From positions 186,001 through 250,000 of the forward strand of contig NZ_JBNYXW010000006.1 in the NCBI RefSeq assembly GCF_051380875.1: a stretch of DNA of 64,000 nucleotides, in the 5' to 3' direction. The notes under the pieces are model-generated. The model was not told the DNA's origin. It saw only the letters and a list, made by a program, of their open reading frames with translations, and did not search any database. The stretch's first letter is position 1; each line of letters opens with the position of its first letter. The translations under genes and the position numbers were made by a program. Shown piece by piece: positions 16,052 through 24,222 of this stretch. The stretch is from Janthinobacterium sp051380875. Lineage in GTDB: Bacteria; Pseudomonadota; Gammaproteobacteria; Burkholderiales; Burkholderiaceae_D.

Positions 16052-16921
16052 TTAAATGGTGGCCAGCAATTGCGCCGAGGCGGTGCCGGCCGCTGCCGTA
16101 TCGGCCTTGAGCTTGGCGGCGGCCAGCTGTTTGGCGCGCGAACGCGATGGCGGCAGACGGCGCAGTGTCTTCAGGGCTTCCGGATCCTTGATGCCGATGG
16201 TGCGCTGGTCGACCGTAATGAGGCCGATTTCATTGAAGGCGGACAGGGTGCGGCTGACCGTTTCCAGCGTCAAGCCCAGGTAGCTGCCGATTTCATGGCG
16301 CGTCATGCGCAGGTTGAACAGTTTGTTCGAGTAGCCCATCTGCGCGAAGCGGTCGGCCAGCGAGACGAGGAAGCGCGCCACGCGAGCTTCGGCGCTGAGA
16401 GCGCCCAGCATGCCGATCATCGCTTGCTCGCGCACCAGTTCGCGGCTCATCACGCCGTACATGACGTTTTCCAGTTCCAGATGGACACGCCCCAGCGCCG
16501 TGAGTTTCTTGAATGGCAGCAAGATCAGGTCGCAGTCGGACAGGGCCACCGCTTCCGATGAGTAGTGGCGCGAGTGGATCCCGTCCACGCCCAGCATATC
16601 GCCCTTCATGGGAAAGCTGAGCACTTGTTCATTGCCGAATTCGTCGATGAGCAGGGTTTTCAGGAAGCCCGAATTGACGATGTACAGGGTATCGAAGGGC
16701 TGGCCGATGGTGTGCACGCGTTGTCCCGTCTTGAATTGCACGTGCTGGAACAGCAGCTCGTCGGCGGCGATGGCGCAGGCGCTGGAGATATGCAGCAAGT
16801 CGCATACTTCCTTCAGGTTCGACCACAGCCGCCCTTGGCGCTGGCGTCCCGCTTCCATCGGCGACGATGGTGGCAGGGATGGCGAGACAGGGCGGGTTTC
16901 AGGCGTTTGCGTGGACAGCAT
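16052..16921 (-). CDS. Crp/Fnr family transcription regulator
   Basis: A 289-aa regulator: cyclic-nucleotide-binding-like beta barrel (about 50-165; F-D-T-L-Y-I-V-N-S-G-F-L-K), dimer helix, and a winged-helix with L-T-L-E-T-V-S-R-T-L-S, the E-x-x-S-R set that reads TTGAT half sites in FNR. The N-terminal region has only Cys40 and Cys49 and lacks the Cys-x2-3-Cys-x5-Cys array of oxygen-sensing FNR. The ATG at 16921 was chosen because AGGAG lies 6 bases upstream; ATG 16927 is too close. The C-terminal 40 residues are an Ala/Lys tail. A perfect FNR box stands before the nearby usp gene. The signal is uncertain. Confidence 0.88.
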   Translation of the reverse strand: MLSTQTPETRPVSPSLPPSSPMEAGRQRQGRLWSNLKEVCDLLHISSACAIAADELLFQHVQFKTGQRVHTIGQPFDTLYIVNSGFLKTLLIDEFGNEQVLSFPMKGDMLGVDGIHSRHYSSEAVALSDCDLILLPFKKLTALGRVHLELENVMYGVMSRELVREQAMIGMLGALSAEARVARFLVSLADRFAQMGYSNKLFNLRMTRHEIGSYLGLTLETVSRTLSAFNEIGLITVDQRTIGIKDPEALKTLRRLPPSRSRAKQLAAAKLKADTAAAGTASAQLLATI

Positions 16922-17154
16922 GTTCATCTCCTGGTGACAGGTGGTGCAGAGTTGAATGACGGGGTGCGCAAGGGCGGCGGGCACGGCACAAGGGCTGGCG
17001 GCGCGCGTCCTGGCAGGCAATGCTCAATTCGCCGAAGACGTGCTGTGTGAGGAAATAACTTCCCAGCAACTTGGTTACTGGTTTCAGTATGCCAACGAAG
17101 GTGTGAAATTAATATCAGCAGTGGCTGAATATGGCGGTAGGAGGTGCGGTAGCT

Positions 17155-17198
17155 GATGTAGGATTTTTCCTACATCTGGCGCGCGGGTGGCGCGCCAG
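17155..17198. promoter_or_regulatory. Two adjacent perfect inverted repeats between the NarL-type and fnr-like genes
   Basis: GATGTAGGA, four T, TCCTACATC (17155-17176) is followed by TGGCGCGC-gggtg-GCGCGCCA (17178-17198), ending 7 bases after the stop of the response-regulator gene. The GC-rich one could help end that transcript but has no U-run. The GATGTAGGA palindrome looks like an operator for the fnr-like gene, whose start is 234 bases further on. The rest of the 283-base gap shows no gene. Confidence 0.5.
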
Positions 17199-17204
17199 TC
17201 ACGT

Positions 17205-17849
17205 TCAAGTCTTGAAGGGCGACAGCAGCCGGTGGGCCACCGCGTATTGCACCATTTCCGAGAGCGAACTCATGCCCATCTTTTGCATGATGCGCGTCTT
17301 GTGCGTGCTGACCGTTTTCACGCTCAGGTGTAAATGGTTGGCAATTTCCGTGATCGACTTGCCGGCCACCAGAAGGGAAAAGACTTCGAATTCGCGGTCC
17401 GACAACTGTTTATGCAGCAAGCTTTCATTCGGCATCATGATGTTGAGCACCAATTGCTCGGCCACTTCTGCGCTGATATAGGGGCGCCCCGATGCCACCT
17501 TGTGGATGGCGCCCACCAGTTGCGTGCCCGCGCTTTCCTTGGTCAGGTAGCCTTGTGCACCGGCGCGGATGGTGCGCACCGCATATTGTTCTTCCTCGTG
17601 CATGGTAAGGATCAGAATGGACAGCTTGGGCGCTTCGCTGCGGATTTGGCGGATCAGGTCGACACCGCTGCGGCCCGGCATCGACAGGTCGAGCAGCAAC
17701 AGGTCGAAGCCGCCCTGGCGCACATGGTTGAGCACTTCGAAGCCGTCGATGGCTTCGCCGACGATGTCGATGTCCGGCGCGCCGTCGAGTATGCGCTTCA
17801 ATCCCTCGCGCATGATGGTGTGGTCGTCGGCAATTACAATGCGTATCAT
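17205..17849 (-). CDS. NarL/FixJ-type response regulator
   Basis: A 214-aa two-component transcription factor. Receiver domain residues 1-120 with acidic pocket I-A-D-D-H and phospho-acceptor Asp in L-L-L-D-L-S-M-P-G. A LuxR-type helix-turn-helix lies at about 148-210 (L-S-D-R-E-F-E-V-F, I-A-N-H-L-H-L-S-V-K-T-V-S-T-H-K). No sensor kinase gene is adjacent, so it is an orphan here. The palindrome at 17155 lies beyond its 3' end and could be its target, since NarL-type regulators bind inverted repeats. Confidence 0.92.
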   Translation of the reverse strand: MIRIVIADDHTIMREGLKRILDGAPDIDIVGEAIDGFEVLNHVRQGGFDLLLLDLSMPGRSGVDLIRQIRSEAPKLSILILTMHEEEQYAVRTIRAGAQGYLTKESAGTQLVGAIHKVASGRPYISAEVAEQLVLNIMMPNESLLHKQLSDREFEVFSLLVAGKSITEIANHLHLSVKTVSTHKTRIMQKMGMSSLSEMVQYAVAHRLLSPFKT

Positions 17850-17993
17850 AGGTGGGCAATCTGCAGGCTGGCCGTTAGCGGGCAGCCTAATGTTGGGAAA
17901 CGAGCAATTTTTTCATCTTAACGTAAAACGGCGGCGGGCTTGCCCTTTTTTCAGCGGCCGCGCTGTGGCCGCATCCCGCTGCCATGCGACCGG

Positions 17994-18461
17994 CTATTGC
18001 GGCGCGGGTTCCTTGATGAGCCTGTGTACCAGCACTGGCAGTTTCGAATGCGACAGTACTTTATTGGTCACGCTGCCCAGCAGCAGCTGGCCCCAGCCGC
18101 TGCGTCCATGCGAACCCATGAAGATCAGGTCGCACTGCTGCAGTTGCGCTACCTCCACGATCTTCAGGGCAGGGCTGTCGGAAAAGGCCGTCAGGCCCGT
18201 CGCCTCCAGGCCCCGCCTGGCCGCCGCGTCCAGGATGGGCTGCCAGTGGTCGGCGCCCGCCTTGCGCATGGCGATGCGGTATTCCTCTTCGCTGGGATAG
18301 CTGGGGGGGATGATCTCGATGTAAACCGGGTACTGGTACTCGGGCGCCACATACACGGCGAGGATGTCGGCGTGCATCTGTTCGGCAAAAGCCACACCGG
18401 CGCACGCGGTCAGGTTGGAGACGGTGGAACCGTCCGTGGCAATCAGAATTTTCTTATACAT
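17994..18461 (-). CDS. Universal stress protein (UspA family)
   Basis: A 155-aa single-domain USP. The N-terminal I-L-I-A-T-D-G-S strand and the C-terminal ATP-binding motif G-S-H-G-R-S-G-W-G-Q-L-L-L-G-S-V-T with L-P-V-L-V-H are intact, so ATP binding is expected. A perfect FNR box (18540-18553) lies about 85 bases before the start, consistent with induction at low oxygen. It is followed on the same strand by the NarL-type regulator and the fnr-like gene. Confidence 0.92.
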   Translation of the reverse strand: MYKKILIATDGSTVSNLTACAGVAFAEQMHADILAVYVAPEYQYPVYIEIIPPSYPSEEEYRIAMRKAGADHWQPILDAAARRGLEATGLTAFSDSPALKIVEVAQLQQCDLIFMGSHGRSGWGQLLLGSVTNKVLSHSKLPVLVHRLIKEPAPQ

Positions 18462-18539
18462 GGCAACTCCTTCGGCGGTGGACCAGCGCGCAACGCCCTT
18501 ATTGTAGACGTGGCGACAGCATTGTATTCATGCAAAGAC

Positions 18540-18553
18540 TTGATAATTATCAA
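18540..18553. promoter_or_regulatory. Perfect FNR box
   Basis: TTGATAATTATCAA matches TTGAT-N4-ATCAA exactly and is fully palindromic. Its centre is about 85 bases before the usp start. On the minus strand a TACAAT hexamer begins 14 bases after the box, closer than for a standard class II activator site at -41.5, so the exact promoter geometry is unclear. Confidence 0.75.
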
Positions 18554-18926
18554 TACTACTGCACCTTCAGTATAGACAGCATTGGCAGGAAGATCGTGTT
18601 TTTGCCCACAATGGCCACTCTGCCGTGTCGCCATGCGTGCGCATCGGAGCCGGATTGCCTGCGCAATGCGTGATCTTGCCTGCACGCCATTGGTAGTATT
18701 TCAAAATACAACAGTAGGAACACTTATTTCCTGGTGGAAAACCTCTTGCATGCCTGCTTTGCACCAGGAAGCGCGTTTTGAGATTTACCAACAGGGCGGC
18801 GCCCTGCTACACTCGCACCATCGCAGCGGTATTGCCTCAAATCATCTTAATCGAGAAATTGCGGGTATCAGTCTGTAAAACGCACAGTTCAGGCGGAATT
18901 TTGACAAATTATGGAGAAGCAGGGAT
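18554..18926 (+). other. Long non-coding gap before cheZ
   Basis: With the FNR box, the gap between usp and cheZ is 465 bases. No credible gene is seen: the open frames on both strands have no ribosome site or recognisable sequence. A palindrome CAGGGC-GGC-GCCCTG (18792-18806) sits just before a weak TACACT -10-like hexamer (18808-18813), a possible cheZ promoter. No sigma-28 type promoter was recognised. Confidence 0.4.
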
Positions 18927-19769
18927 ATGACCAACGCCGCTGATGATTTCGATGCATTATTCGATGAAGTATCTGCGCAAAGCGCGGCCGTAGCAAAGCC
19001 CGCGCCTGCCGCCGTGCCCGCTCCCGCCGTGATCGCGGAGGACGATTTTGACGCGCTGTTCGACGCCGTCTCGGCCAGCGCGGCAGTGCCAGCGCCTGCT
19101 CTCGCAGCAGCCCCTGCCGCTGCGCAAGCTGCGCCTACGCTCGCGCCCGTCGATCCTGTCGACCAATCCGACAAGCCGATGTTCGAGCGCCTGGGCGGCA
19201 TCGTGCGCCTGCTGCACGATTCGCTGCGTGAACTGGGCTACGACAAGGCGCTGACGGAAGCGTCGTCGCAGATCGTCGATGCCCAGGACCGCCTGGAATA
19301 TGTCGCCACGCTCACTGAACAGGCCGCCAACAAGGTCTTGAACACGCTCGATGAAGGCATGCCGGCGCAAGATGTGCTGTCGAAGAAGGCCAAGGACATG
19401 GACAGCCGCTGGACGGCGCTGTTCGACGGCAAGCTGAGCCTGGAACAATTCAAGGCCCTGGCCGGCGACTCGCGCCAGTTCGCGCAAGCCGTTGCCGAGG
19501 CAACGGAAGCGGAAAAGGCGCGCTTGCTGGAAATCATGATGGCGCAGGACTTCCAGGACATCACGGGCCAGCTGATCAAAAAAGTGGTCAACATCACCAA
19601 GACGGTGGAACACGAGCTGGCCCAGCTGCTGCGCGACAACGCGCCAGCCGAAGTGCGCGAAAAACTCGCACAGAAGCAGGATGTGCCGCTGATGCAGGGC
19701 CCGTCCGTGCCATCCATGGCGCTGGACCAGGATAATGTAGACGACCTTCTTGCCGATTTGGGATTCTAA
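18927..19769 (+). CDS. cheZ: CheY-P phosphatase CheZ
   Basis: A 280-aa CheZ, longer than the ~215 aa of E. coli. Its helical-hairpin core (about 85-230) holds the catalytic M-A-Q-D-F-Q-D-I-T-G-Q block, with the Asp and Gln that act on phospho-CheY. The extreme C-terminus, D-N-V-D-D-L-L-A-D-L-G-F, is the CheY-binding helix. The extra N-terminus is an Ala/Pro-rich linker carrying two copies of D-D-F-D-A-L-F-D (near residues 6 and 39). The TAA stop overlaps the cheA start by one base. Confidence 0.92.
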   Translation: MTNAADDFDALFDEVSAQSAAVAKPAPAAVPAPAVIAEDDFDALFDAVSASAAVPAPALAAAPAAAQAAPTLAPVDPVDQSDKPMFERLGGIVRLLHDSLRELGYDKALTEASSQIVDAQDRLEYVATLTEQAANKVLNTLDEGMPAQDVLSKKAKDMDSRWTALFDGKLSLEQFKALAGDSRQFAQAVAEATEAEKARLLEIMMAQDFQDITGQLIKKVVNITKTVEHELAQLLRDNAPAEVREKLAQKQDVPLMQGPSVPSMALDQDNVDDLLADLGF

Positions 19770-21634
19770 TGGACGATATGCTCAAGGATTTCGTCGTTGA
19801 GGCGATGGATCTTGCGGTTAATGTTGAAGAGCACTTATTACGCCTCGAGCGTGATCCGGATAACAAGGAAACACTGAATGCCGTGTTTCGTTCTTTTCAC
19901 ACCATCAAGGGCGGCGCCGGTTTCATGGGCCTGCCTGCGCTGGTGGCAGCCTGCCATCTGACGGAAAACCTGTTCGATGCCTTGCGCACGGGCGCCGCGC
20001 CCTGCACGCCGATCGCCATCGAGGCGGCGCTGCAGGCTTCCGGTTTCGTTGCCGACCAGCTCACGGAGCTGGCCAATGGCGCCGCACCGGAAAGCCTGCC
20101 GGCCATGCCGGAAGAACTGGAACACATCCTCACCAATGCCATCGAAGGCAAGAGCATGGCCGCGCCTGCCCCGGCCGTGGCCGTCGTTGCCCAGGTGGCC
20201 GAGGTCGTCGTGGCCGCACCTGCCGCTACCCCTGCCACGGTCAGCACCGATGGCCTCGATTGGGAAGCCATGTATAACGCCGTCGTGCCGGAAGGCAGCC
20301 AGCTGGCCGCCGCCGCAGCGCCCGCTGCCGCCACTGCTGGCGTTGCCGCCGCGCCTGCCGCAGCTTCTGCCGCCGCCAAGCCGGCCGGCAAGAACTGGGA
20401 TGGCGTGGACCGCCGGGACGAGCGTCCCGACGTGCGCCATGCTGCGCCCGTCAAGGAGGACAGCATCCGCGTCGATGCCGTCAAGCTCGACGCCCTGCTG
20501 GAAGTGGCCGGCGAATCGGTGCAGGCCGCCAACCAGGCTGCCGTGCTGCTGGAACGCTTGCTGCAATTTAAATTCGAAGGCCAGGCCGCCACCCTGATGG
20601 CGACCCTAGCGGAAACCCTGGAACGCGCCTCGCGCTACTCGACCGAATTGCAGCGCGCCACGCTGGCCACGCGCATGCAGCCCGTGGGCCGTTTGTTCCA
20701 GAAATTCCCGCGCCTGGTGCGCGAACTGGCGAAAGACCTGGGCAAGGATGTCGAGCTGACCATCGAAGGCGCGGAGACGGAAGTCGACCGCGTGGTGGTC
20801 GACAGCCTGTACGATCCGCTGGTGCACATGCTGCGCAACTCGCTCGACCATGGCGTCGAGTCGCCGGAAGCGCGCCTGGCTGCCGGCAAGCCCGCCAAGT
20901 CGTATATTTCCCTGAAAGCATGGCAGGAAGCCAATAGCGTCATGATCGTGCTGCAAGATGATGGCAAGGGCATGGATCCGGCCTTCCTGCGCAGCAAGGC
21001 GCAGCAAAAAGGCCTGATCAGCGAAAACGCGCAATTGAGCAACGACGAATGCTTCCAGCTGGTGTTTCTGCCGGGCTTCTCGACCAAGGAAGTCGCCTCC
21101 AGCGTCTCTGGCCGTGGCGTGGGCATGGACGTGGTCAAGACGGCCGTGGAGAAAAACCGCGGCGCCATCCACATCGAATCGACGCTGGGCAAGGGCACCA
21201 AGTTTGCCATTCGCCTGCCGATCGAACTGTCGATCGTGCCGACCATGCTCGTCTCTACCTCTGGCGCCGCGCTGGCGCTGCCGATGGCGGTGGTGCAGCG
21301 CGTCGTCGAATTGCCGGAAACCTTCATGGAAGTGGGCGGCGCACCCGTCCTGAAAGACCAGGGCCGTCCATTGCCCGTGCGTTCGCTGGCCAGCGCCCTG
21401 GGCTACGAATCGTGCAGTGAGCGCGTCGGCATTGTTGTCGCCGCGCCACAGCCGTACATTCTTGCCGTGGAAGCCGTCGATGGCACGGCCGACCTGGTGA
21501 TCAAGCCGATGACGGCCATTACCGTGGAAGGCATTACCGGTACCGCCCGCTCGGCCGAAGGCGAGCTGGTGCTAGTGGTGGGCCTATCGTTCCTGATGGA
21601 TGGTTGCAGGGGAAGTGTGCGCATGGCTGCCTAG
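19769..21634 (+). CDS. cheA: Chemotaxis histidine kinase CheA lacking a P2 domain
   Basis: A 621-aa CheA. P1 (Hpt) carries phospho-accepting His44 in F-H-T-I-K-G-G-A-G-F. P3 starts near residue 230 (S-I-R-V-D-A-V-K-L-D). P4 has H-M-L-R-N-S-L-D-H-G-V-E, D-D-G-K-G-M-D and G-R-G-V-G-M-D. A P5 CheW-like domain ends the protein. Between P1 and P3 (about 130-225) there is only an Ala/Pro-rich linker, so the CheY/CheB-docking P2 domain is missing. The gene is coupled to cheZ and no cheW, cheY or receptor gene is adjacent. A strong terminator follows. Confidence 0.9.
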   Translation: MDDMLKDFVVEAMDLAVNVEEHLLRLERDPDNKETLNAVFRSFHTIKGGAGFMGLPALVAACHLTENLFDALRTGAAPCTPIAIEAALQASGFVADQLTELANGAAPESLPAMPEELEHILTNAIEGKSMAAPAPAVAVVAQVAEVVVAAPAATPATVSTDGLDWEAMYNAVVPEGSQLAAAAAPAAATAGVAAAPAAASAAAKPAGKNWDGVDRRDERPDVRHAAPVKEDSIRVDAVKLDALLEVAGESVQAANQAAVLLERLLQFKFEGQAATLMATLAETLERASRYSTELQRATLATRMQPVGRLFQKFPRLVRELAKDLGKDVELTIEGAETEVDRVVVDSLYDPLVHMLRNSLDHGVESPEARLAAGKPAKSYISLKAWQEANSVMIVLQDDGKGMDPAFLRSKAQQKGLISENAQLSNDECFQLVFLPGFSTKEVASSVSGRGVGMDVVKTAVEKNRGAIHIESTLGKGTKFAIRLPIELSIVPTMLVSTSGAALALPMAVVQRVVELPETFMEVGGAPVLKDQGRPLPVRSLASALGYESCSERVGIVVAAPQPYILAVEAVDGTADLVIKPMTAITVEGITGTARSAEGELVLVVGLSFLMDGCRGSVRMAA

Positions 21635-21653
21635 AAATACTGGCACGCACACC

Positions 21654-21690
21654 AAGCCCGCTGCAGACCACTGCAGCGGGCTTTTTTTTC
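21654..21690 (+). terminator. Rho-independent terminator after cheA
   Basis: AAGCCCGCTGCAG-acca-CTGCAGCGGGCTT stem followed by a T-run at 21682-21689. Confidence 0.95.
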
Positions 21691-21911
21691 GATTTTTTTC
21701 GATTTTTATTCGCCCCGCCGGCATTTTGGCGGATTTTCGTATCAGCAATTTTTTAGTCATATCCGCAAGGTAGGCCGAATTTTGTATCGCCCATCCTCCG
21801 CTGGGGCGGCTTTTGCTTCTGCATTGCACAATATATGGCATAATCATTGCCGATCCCTTCGATCAGTACGACAGATCACTTACTACAGGCTGTGGCAACG
21901 CTGCATAAATC

Positions 21912-23315
21912 ATGATGAAGACGCTTTACGACAAACTTTGGGAATCCCACGTTGTTCGGGCCGAAGATGATGGCACGACAATTCTGTACATCGACCGGCA
22001 CCTGCTGCATGAAGTCACCAGCCCGCAAGCCTTCGACGGGCTGAGCGTGGCGGGCCGCCAGCCGTGGCGCATTTCCGCCAACCTGGCCGTGGCCGACCAT
22101 AACGTGCCCACCACCAGCCGTGCCGACGGCATCGCCGACCCTGTCTCGCGCCTGCAGGTGGAAACGCTGGACAAGAACGCCAAGCACTACGGTTTGACCT
22201 ACTTCAACATGAACGACAAGCGCCAGGGTATCGTCCATGTGATCGGCCCGGAACAAGGTGCGACGCTGCCGGGCATGACGGTCGTGTGCGGCGACTCGCA
22301 CACGTCGACCCACGGCGCGTTTGGTGCGCTGGCGCACGGCATCGGCACGTCCGAAGTCGAGCACGTACTGGCCACGCAAACGCTGCTGCAAAAGAAATCG
22401 AAAGCCATGCTGGTGCAGGTCGACGGCGTCTTGCCGGCCGGCGTGACGGCCAAGGATATCGTGCTGGCCATCATCGGCAAGATCGGCACGGCCGGCGGCA
22501 CGGGCTACTGTATCGAGTTCGGCGGTGCGGCCATTCGCGCGCTGTCGATGGAAGGGCGCATGACGGTGTGCAACATGGCCATCGAGGCGGGCGCGCGCGC
22601 CGGCATCATCGGCGTCGACGATACCACCATCAATTATGTCAAGGGCCGTCCGTTGTCGCCGGCCGGACCGCACTGGGAACGCGCCGTCGCGTACTGGCGC
22701 ACCCTGCATTCGGACCCGGGCGCCCGTTTCGACCTGGTCGTCACGCTCAACGCGGCCGAGATCGAACCGCAAGTGACCTGGGGCACTTCGCCCGAGATGG
22801 TGGTGGGCATCGACGGCCGCGTGCCGGACCCGGACCAGGAAAAAGACAGCGTCAAGCGCGACGCCATCGAAAAAGCCCTCGTCTACATGGCCTTGACACC
22901 GAATACGCCGATTACCGACATCCGCATCGACAAAGTCTTCATCGGTTCCTGCACCAATTCGCGCATCGAAGACTTGCGCGCGGCTGCCGCCGTGGTGCGC
23001 GGCAAGTACCGCGCTTCGAACGTGATCCTGGCGCTGGTGGTGCCGGGCTCGGGCCTGGTCAAGGACCAGGCCGAACGCGAAGGCCTGGACCGCATCTTCA
23101 AGGATGCCGGTTTCGAGTGGCGCGAGCCGGGCTGTTCCATGTGCCTGGCCATGAATGCCGACCGCCTGGAACCGGGCGAGCGCTGCGCCTCGACCTCGAA
23201 CCGCAACTTCGAAGGCCGGCAGGGGCAGGGCGGACGCACCCACCTGGTGTCGCCCGCGATGGCGGCCGCAGCCGGTATCGCCGGCCACTTTGTCGACGTG
23301 CGGGGCTTGCGATGA
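21912..23315 (+). CDS. leuC: 3-isopropylmalate dehydratase large subunit LeuC
   Basis: Second step of leucine synthesis: isomerises 2-isopropylmalate to 3-isopropylmalate together with LeuD. At 467 aa it has the normal length. The [4Fe-4S] ligands are seen as Cys in V-C-G-D-S-H-T, G-S-C-T-N-S-R and G-C-S-M-C. The ATG at 21912 opens the gene; the 277 bases before it include the cheA terminator and an AT-rich stretch likely to hold the promoter, though no clear -35/-10 pair was found. An entericidin gene separates it from leuD, as in many Burkholderiales. Confidence 0.97.
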   Translation: MMKTLYDKLWESHVVRAEDDGTTILYIDRHLLHEVTSPQAFDGLSVAGRQPWRISANLAVADHNVPTTSRADGIADPVSRLQVETLDKNAKHYGLTYFNMNDKRQGIVHVIGPEQGATLPGMTVVCGDSHTSTHGAFGALAHGIGTSEVEHVLATQTLLQKKSKAMLVQVDGVLPAGVTAKDIVLAIIGKIGTAGGTGYCIEFGGAAIRALSMEGRMTVCNMAIEAGARAGIIGVDDTTINYVKGRPLSPAGPHWERAVAYWRTLHSDPGARFDLVVTLNAAEIEPQVTWGTSPEMVVGIDGRVPDPDQEKDSVKRDAIEKALVYMALTPNTPITDIRIDKVFIGSCTNSRIEDLRAAAAVVRGKYRASNVILALVVPGSGLVKDQAEREGLDRIFKDAGFEWREPGCSMCLAMNADRLEPGERCASTSNRNFEGRQGQGGRTHLVSPAMAAAAGIAGHFVDVRGLR

Positions 23316-23383
23316 AGGCCGGGACTGGCGCCGCTGGCGTACACTAGCGTTCCCAGTCCCTTATTGACGCTCAAGAACTCATC

Positions 23384-23506
23384 ATGAAAAAACTCTTCGC
23401 CCTCCTCATCGCCACCGTCATCCTGTCTGGCTGCAACACCATCTCCGGCATCGGCCGCGATGTGCAGAAAGTCGGCCAGGTTGTCACTGGCGCCGGCGGA
23501 AAATAA
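23384..23506 (+). CDS. Entericidin A/B family lipoprotein
   Basis: A 40-aa small lipoprotein. The signal peptide K-K-L-F-A-L-L-I-A-T-V-I ends in the lipobox L-S-G-C (Cys17), then N-T-I-S-G-I-G-R-D-V-Q-K-V-G, the amphipathic entericidin helix. Entericidins are membrane-active lipoproteins of an antidote/toxin-like pair, but the Burkholderiales copies between leuC and leuD are single and their role is unclear. It sits 68 bases after leuC and 58 before leuD on the same strand, so it is probably cotranscribed. Confidence 0.9.
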   Translation: MKKLFALLIATVILSGCNTISGIGRDVQKVGQVVTGAGGK

Positions 23507-23564
23507 ACCGTGACGGGCCGGCGCACTTACACTGTGCGCGCCCGTCCTACCGAGTAGAAACAGC

Positions 23565-24212
23565 ATGGATAAATTTACGATTTACGAAGGCCTGGTCGCC
23601 CCGCTGGACCGCGCCAACGTCGACACCGACGCGATCATCCCGAAGCAATTCCTGAAATCGATCCACCGCAGCGGTTTCGGCCCCAACCTGTTCGACGAAT
23701 GGCGTTATCTGGACCATGGCGAACCGGGCCAGGACAACAGCCATCGTCCGCTGAACCCCGATTTCGTGCTCAACGAGGCGCGCTATCAGGGCGCTTCGAT
23801 CTTGCTCACGCGCAAGAATTTCGGCTGCGGCTCTTCGCGCGAACACGCGCCTTGGGCGCTCGATCAATATGGCTTCCGCGCCATCATCGCGCCGTCGTTT
23901 GCCGATATTTTCTTCAACAACTGCTACAAGAATGGCTTGCTGCCCATCGTGTTGTCGGAAAGCCAGGTCGATCATCTGTTCAATGAAGTCAAGGCCTTCC
24001 CTGGCTTTAAGCTGGTGGTGGACCTGGAGCAGCAATGCGTGCGCACCAGCAATGGTGCCGTCTCGTATCCGTTCGAGATCGATGCCTTCCGTAAATACTG
24101 CCTGATGAATGGCCTTGACGATATCGGCCTGACCCTGCGCCGTGCCGACGATATCCGCGCTTTCGAGGAGCGTCACTTATCCAATCAACCCTGGCTTGCC
24201 AACGTCATTTAA
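23565..24212 (+). CDS. leuD: 3-isopropylmalate dehydratase small subunit LeuD
   Basis: Small swivel subunit partner of LeuC, 215 aa, normal length. It has N-V-D-T-D-A-I-I-P-K-Q-F near the start and the catalytic loop G-C-G-S-S-R-E-H-A-P-W-A-L. It is followed by leuB after 10 bases. Confidence 0.97.
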   Translation: MDKFTIYEGLVAPLDRANVDTDAIIPKQFLKSIHRSGFGPNLFDEWRYLDHGEPGQDNSHRPLNPDFVLNEARYQGASILLTRKNFGCGSSREHAPWALDQYGFRAIIAPSFADIFFNNCYKNGLLPIVLSESQVDHLFNEVKAFPGFKLVVDLEQQCVRTSNGAVSYPFEIDAFRKYCLMNGLDDIGLTLRRADDIRAFEERHLSNQPWLANVI

Positions 24213-24222
24213 TCGATAAAAT

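Noticed and set aside
18582..18878. A 98-codon frame in the usp-cheZ gap
   Set aside because: No ribosome site, odd composition rich in Cys, Arg and Trp, and no recognisable sequence.
18900..18906. TTGACA just before cheZ as a -35 element
   Set aside because: It is only about 20 bases from the start codon, leaving no room for a -10 and leader upstream of the ATG.
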